Positions 12,220 through 15,838 of a DNA stretch of 15,838 nucleotides are shown here, piece after piece (within the stretch, counting starts at the first letter, position 1; every line of letters starts with the position of its first letter). The notes under the pieces were generated by a model. That model ran no database searches, was not told the origin of the DNA, and saw nothing but the letters and a program-made list of their open reading frames with translations. The position numbers and the translations under genes are program-made. Origin of the DNA: an uncultured Oscillospiraceae bacterium (lineage in GTDB: Bacteria > Bacillota > Clostridia > Oscillospirales > Oscillospiraceae); assembly GCA_934569195.1 (NCBI GenBank), contig CAKTKB010000025.1:1-15838 (forward strand). The letters are read 5' to 3'.

Positions 12220-13338
12220 CTACAATCCGTCTCCCGCCGCTTCCGTTGGTTCCGATGTCTCCGGCTCCGGGGCCGGCCCGCAGCTTGGGTAAGCCGAGTA
12301 GTCCCAAACGTAACCGGCCATCTCACTGTCTGCCAGCTCCCGCAGCGTCTCCCCTTCCATGCTTCGCAGCAGATCCACATGGTAGTAAACCCCGTCGTCC
12401 CGCAGAATGTTCCAGCTCCACGATTCCCCGTCCCGGGTCCCCGACACGCTGACGCATTCCAAATCTGCACTACGGCACATGGCTGCATAAACCGTTGCAA
12501 AGGCCCGGCTGTCACCTACGCCGTGGCACAAAAGGCTATACGCAGGCGTCAGAGAGGTCTCCACCTTATAATGGTAGCGCTCCGTGAGGAAGGCATAAAG
12601 CTGGACAAATTTCTCATGCTCCTGCGCATCCGTGTCTACATAGAGCTTGGCCGCGTCAAACAGCGCCTGCACTCTCTGCTGCATCATCCGCAGGGAATCC
12701 CGTGGCGTCTGATAGGTAAAGCGAATCTCCGCAATTCGGTGCATTCCGCTCTCCGGATAAAACCCCACGGAAACCTCCGGGACCTCGATCACAATGTTCG
12801 GATTACGCTGGGCATAGTCCTCCACAATCAGCGACAGGTCCACACGGGTATACCGGGGAATGTCCAGCACCAGGGTGCTGTCACACTGCTCCAGAGCGTC
12901 GTATACCGCCTTCTTCAGCTCCTCCGTCGTGGAAGCCGTGCGGATTCTGCTCAGCTCCGCCGGACTGCGGCGGTAGGAAATGGTCACGGCATAGGCGTCC
13001 TGCCCTCCGCTGATTCCAAATTCATACTGAATCTTTTCTACGGCATAGGCCCCTGTGGGATATGTGTCACACACATACTGCACCGCCTGTTCCATGTGCT
13101 GATCCATCTTATCGGAAGCGTAGTCGGAGACGGAAATAATGCCGCTTGCCGCCCCGCTGTCCACAAGATCGGTAAGCGCCGTACACAGCTCCGTGTAGTT
13201 TGTTGCGCGGATGCTCTCCTGCTGCTCCGGGTTGCGCTGCTCCAGGTGCGGAGTGATCGACACATAGTTTCCCTCCGTCAGAGCGCATCCTCCCAGAAGC
13301 AGGCAGGCAGCCGCCAGCGCCGCAATCCGTCGTTTCAT
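12220..13338 (-). CDS. Lipoprotein with degenerate transglutaminase-like domain
   Basis: A 372-residue lipoprotein: a basic N-terminus, a hydrophobic segment and the lipobox LLGGC with Cys18 as lipidation site. The middle part (about 45-230) is not recognised. The C-terminal part (about 230-325) resembles the transglutaminase core in CHGVGDSRAFATVYAAMCRSA, then WSWN, then GVYYHVD. In active members the motif is GVC-x-YA, followed by HxWN and an Asp. Here Gly275 stands where the catalytic Cys is expected, and the HxWN histidine is missing (ESWSWN), while Asp322 is kept. It is therefore probably a non-catalytic member, perhaps peptide- or cell-wall-binding. The tail is Pro/Glu/Thr-rich. The start is set at MKRRIAAL, which has GGAGGG 8 nt upstream and begins the signal peptide; an earlier in-frame ATG at 13363-13365 overlaps the yitT-like stop codon by four bases (ATGA) and is possible but would add nine charged residues. 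It lies 23 nt after the YitT-family gene, in one operon. Lipoprotein is sure; domain call moderate. Confidence 0.88.
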   Translation of the reverse strand: MKRRIAALAAACLLLGGCALTEGNYVSITPHLEQRNPEQQESIRATNYTELCTALTDLVDSGAASGIISVSDYASDKMDQHMEQAVQYVCDTYPTGAYAVEKIQYEFGISGGQDAYAVTISYRRSPAELSRIRTASTTEELKKAVYDALEQCDSTLVLDIPRYTRVDLSLIVEDYAQRNPNIVIEVPEVSVGFYPESGMHRIAEIRFTYQTPRDSLRMMQQRVQALFDAAKLYVDTDAQEHEKFVQLYAFLTERYHYKVETSLTPAYSLLCHGVGDSRAFATVYAAMCRSADLECVSVSGTRDGESWSWNILRDDGVYYHVDLLRSMEGETLRELADSEMAGYVWDYSAYPSCGPAPEPETSEPTEAAGDGL

Positions 13339-13361
13339 AGCCGATTCCCTCCGCTCAGCGC

Positions 13362-14225
13362 TCATAACTCGTTTTTGCTGTACCGTGAGAAGCCGTCGCC
13401 CAGGACCTGGTGCGCTTCCTGGACAATGATAAACGCATCCGGATCGATCTCCACGACCAGCTCCTTCAGTTCGGCAAGCTGCTGCTTTTTCACCGCCGTG
13501 AGCACCACCTTCGTGTCCTTGCGGCTGTAGCTGCCCTGCCCGTAGAGGAAGGTAGACCCCCGCTCCAGGCGGGTATCCACCGCCTTTGCCACCTGCTCAT
13601 AGTGAGCGGTAATGATCAGGGCAACCTTTGAATAGTCAAACCGGTAAACCACTGCGTCGATGACCTGGCTGATGACAAAAACCGCCACGCCCGTGTACAG
13701 CGCCTTTCCCACATCCCGGAACACGATGCCTGTAAGGGCAACCACCGTCAGGTCAAACATCATGGAAATCTGCCCGATGGGGACGTTCCGATACCGCAGC
13801 TTCAGCAGGCGCACCACAATGTCAGACCCGCCCGTGGAGGTTCCCGCAACGAAAACCATGCCCAGACCCAGGCCGCACAGCGCGCTGCCGTAAAGGACCG
13901 CCAGGAAAGGCTCCGTTTCCGGAATCGGTATCAGCGCAAACAAGTCCAGCAGGACCGAGCTTGTGAGCATTCCCAGGAGTGATCCCCAGAAAAAGCGCTT
14001 GCCGATCTTCTTCCCGCCCAGCAGGAAAAGCGGCAGGTTTATCAAGATGGATACCGTACCCACCGAGCCGATACGAAAAACGTGGACAAAAATCATAGCC
14101 AGGCCGGAAATACCGCCGGCGCTCATATCATGCGGCTCCAAAAACAGATCAAACCCCAGCGCAAACAGCACGCACCCCACCAGGGTCTGGGGAATCCACA
14201 TCCATTGCTCCCATTTCTTTTTCAT
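13362..14225 (-). CDS. YitT-family integral membrane protein (DUF161/DUF2179)
   Basis: A 287-residue membrane protein of the usual YitT length. The N-terminal part (to about 195) has five or six hydrophobic segments and the family's conserved patches: LEPHDMSAGGISGLAMI (about 29-45), INLPLFLLG (62-70) and GTSTGGSDIVVRLLK (128-142). The soluble C-terminal DUF2179 domain (about 198-285) contains the motif FLYGQGSYSRKDTKVVLT and ends with LGDGFSRY. The transported or sensed substrate of the family is not established. AGGAGA lies 9 nt before the ATG. The gene begins 18 bp after the topoisomerase stop codon and is followed by the lipoprotein 23 bp later, so all three are probably co-transcribed. 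Several paralogues are common in Firmicutes genomes, so no specific symbol is given. Confidence 0.93.
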   Translation of the reverse strand: MKKKWEQWMWIPQTLVGCVLFALGFDLFLEPHDMSAGGISGLAMIFVHVFRIGSVGTVSILINLPLFLLGGKKIGKRFFWGSLLGMLTSSVLLDLFALIPIPETEPFLAVLYGSALCGLGLGMVFVAGTSTGGSDIVVRLLKLRYRNVPIGQISMMFDLTVVALTGIVFRDVGKALYTGVAVFVISQVIDAVVYRFDYSKVALIITAHYEQVAKAVDTRLERGSTFLYGQGSYSRKDTKVVLTAVKKQQLAELKELVVEIDPDAFIIVQEAHQVLGDGFSRYSKNEL

Positions 14226-14243
14226 TGCTTACTCTCTCCTGCC

Positions 14244-15838
14244 TCAGACGTCAAATTTATCCTGCTTCTCCTGGCCGTCCTCCGGCCGAAGCAGCGCACC
14301 GGCAGCCGGCAGCGTCTTTGTCCGATAGCGGCTCAGATTCACGATTCCGCTCTGCTCAACCGGAAGCACTCGCGTCAGCACAGCCTTCTTCTTCAGGCTC
14401 AGAACCGCCACACCCTGTGTATTGCGCGTCGTCTTGGGCAAAAGCTGGGCTGCGGAAAAAATCAGCGTCCGTCCGTCCGAGGCATACAGGGCAAGCTGCT
14501 CGTCCCCCTTGACCGGTACAACCGCCTTCAGGGCGCTCTTATCACAATAGGCGCCGGTCAGCTTTCGGCGGTTGGTTTTGGTTTCATAAGCATTCAGGGG
14601 AACCTTGGCTACCTTTCCGTTCTCAAAAACAAAAAGCAGGAAACCGCTGTAATCCCCTGCAGGTACGACCTGAAGCGGATTTTCTCCCGGCTCCAGCCCC
14701 AGCTTTTGGGGCAGATATTCCCCCAGCTGGGATGCCTTGCCGTCTTCAAAATCCGACAGCCGGGCCTTGTAGCACTGGCACCGGTCTGTAAACAGCAGGA
14801 TCTCCTGACGATTTGTGCAGTCCCAGCGGCCCGCCAGGCTATCGCCCTCTTTGAATTTCTGCTCCGCGTTCATCCGCAGGGACTGGGGCGTGATTTTTTT
14901 AAGGTATGCCTCCCTGGACACAAAGACCGTCACCGGGTAATCCGGCGTCTCCTCCTCCGGGTCCTCGGGAACCTCTGTGGTCGTATCATAGAGAATCTCC
15001 GTCCGGCGGGGCTGCCCGTATTTCTTGGCAACCTGGCGCAGCTCCTCCACAATCACGCCCAAAAGCTTCTTGTGGCTGCTCAGAATATCCTGCAGCTCTT
15101 CGATTTCCTTCTCCAGCGCCGCAATTGCCTGGGTCTGCCGGAGAATATACTCTTTGTTTATGTTGCGCAGCTTGATTTCCGCCACATAGTTTGCCTGAAT
15201 TTCGTCGATTCCGAAGCCGATCATCAGGTTCGGCACCACGTCTCCGTCCGTCTCGGTCTGACGGATGATGGAAATTGCCTTGTCGATATCCAGCAGAATC
15301 CGCTCCAGACCCTGCAGCAGGTGCAGCCGCTCCTGCTTTCTCTGAATCTGGAAATACATTCTCCGGCGGACACACTCCGTGCGCCAGGCCGTCCACTCCT
15401 CCAGAATCTCTCCCACGCCCATGACCCGGGGCATACCGGCAATCAGGACGTTGAAATTACAGGGGAAGCTATCCTGCAAAGGCGTCATGCGCATCAGCTT
15501 CTGCATGAGCTTTTCCGGGTCCACTCCGCGCTTGAGATCAATCGTGAGCTTCAGGCCGCCCAGATCCGTCTCATCCCGCATATCCGAGATTTCCTTGATT
15601 TTTCCCGCCTTGATCAGGTCTGCCACCTTATCCATGATGACCTCTGTGGCGGTTGTATAGGGAATCTGCGTGATTTCGATCAGATTTCCCTCTTTTACAT
15701 ACTGCCATTTTGCCCGAAGCCGGAAGCTTCCCCGTCCGGTGGCATAAATCTCTCGGGTCGCCGCCTCATCAAAAAGCAGCTGTCCGCCTGTGGAGAAATC
15801 CGGCCCCGGAAGCGTCTCCAGAATGTCATGCTCCGGAT
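14244..15838 (-). CDS. Type II topoisomerase subunit A, GyrA/ParC family, C-terminal part (runs off the right edge)
   Basis: The last 530 residues are present; the N-terminus with the DNA-cleaving tyrosine lies outside. Visible in order: LPGPDFSTGGQLL and YATGRGSFRLRAKW (family hallmarks of the tower-side region), EITQIPYTT, ISDMRDETDLGGLKLTIDLKR, the long coiled-coil around ALEKEIEELQDILSSHKKLLGVIVEELRQVAKKYG, and the C-terminal beta-pinwheel with NRRKLTGAY and TTRNTQGVAVLSLKKKAVLTRV. No clear GyrA box (QRRGGKG) is seen and the C-terminal domain is short, which favours a topoisomerase IV-type (ParC-like) subunit over gyrase, but this is not decisive without the partner gene, expected just upstream of the window. 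The enzyme relaxes or unlinks DNA with ATP together with a GyrB/ParE-type subunit. It is the first visible gene of the operon leading into the YitT-family gene. Confidence 0.95.
   Translation of the reverse strand, partial: PEHDILETLPGPDFSTGGQLLFDEAATREIYATGRGSFRLRAKWQYVKEGNLIEITQIPYTTATEVIMDKVADLIKAGKIKEISDMRDETDLGGLKLTIDLKRGVDPEKLMQKLMRMTPLQDSFPCNFNVLIAGMPRVMGVGEILEEWTAWRTECVRRRMYFQIQRKQERLHLLQGLERILLDIDKAISIIRQTETDGDVVPNLMIGFGIDEIQANYVAEIKLRNINKEYILRQTQAIAALEKEIEELQDILSSHKKLLGVIVEELRQVAKKYGQPRRTEILYDTTTEVPEDPEEETPDYPVTVFVSREAYLKKITPQSLRMNAEQKFKEGDSLAGRWDCTNRQEILLFTDRCQCYKARLSDFEDGKASQLGEYLPQKLGLEPGENPLQVVPAGDYSGFLLFVFENGKVAKVPLNAYETKTNRRKLTGAYCDKSALKAVVPVKGDEQLALYASDGRTLIFSAAQLLPKTTRNTQGVAVLSLKKKAVLTRVLPVEQSGIVNLSRYRTKTLPAAGALLRPEDGQEKQDKFDV

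Overview
The window comes from a Gram-positive, anaerobe-type Firmicutes genome, most likely a member of the Clostridia such as an Oscillospiraceae-like gut bacterium. The pointers are S-layer-homology (SLH) surface proteins, a cohesin/dockerin-like pair, a YitT-family membrane protein, a lipoprotein, SMC and a type II topoisomerase A subunit of Firmicutes type, in moderately high-GC DNA with strong Shine-Dalgarno sites. This placement is inferred from protein character only. Every convincing gene lies on the minus strand, so the story reads from right to left.

Right part (15838 down to 12220): the C-terminal two thirds of a GyrA/ParC-family topoisomerase subunit, a YitT-family membrane protein and a lipoprotein with a degenerate transglutaminase-like fold are packed with gaps of about 20 bp and look like one transcription unit. 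A 162-bp gap follows, with a promoter for a DEDDh-family 3'-5' exonuclease that carries a C-terminal zinc-ribbon-like motif (11071-12057). That gene is followed by a good intrinsic terminator (10864-10892).

Middle (10863 down to 10435): an AT-rich non-coding stretch ends in a strong sigma-A-type promoter (10507-10535) and a 26-nt inverted repeat in the leader of the next operon.

Centre and left (10434 down to 520): a three-gene operon for exported proteins, with gaps of about 20 bp and a strong terminator at its end. Gene A (337 aa) has a signal peptide, a cohesin-like beta-sandwich and three SLH repeats. Gene B (1853 aa) is a secreted subtilisin-family protease with a complete Asp/His/Ser triad, an inserted PA domain, two propeller-like regions around a Big2-type Ig domain and, in the middle of its Fn3-like region, a dockerin-like module with two intact calcium loops. 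Gene B has no SLH repeats and no sortase motif of its own. Gene C (1099 aa) has three SLH repeats, a Thr/Glu/Pro linker, an InlB-type repeat and two right-handed beta-helix regions. The simplest reading is that gene A anchors the protease to the S-layer or cell wall by cohesin-dockerin pairing, giving a minimal surface protease complex built like a one-enzyme cellulosome. This is the most interesting proposal in the window; it is inference from domain content and gene order.

Far left (325 to 1): the N-terminus of the chromosome-segregation ATPase SMC, with its own near-consensus promoter. No RNA genes, insertion sequences or CRISPR arrays were seen.
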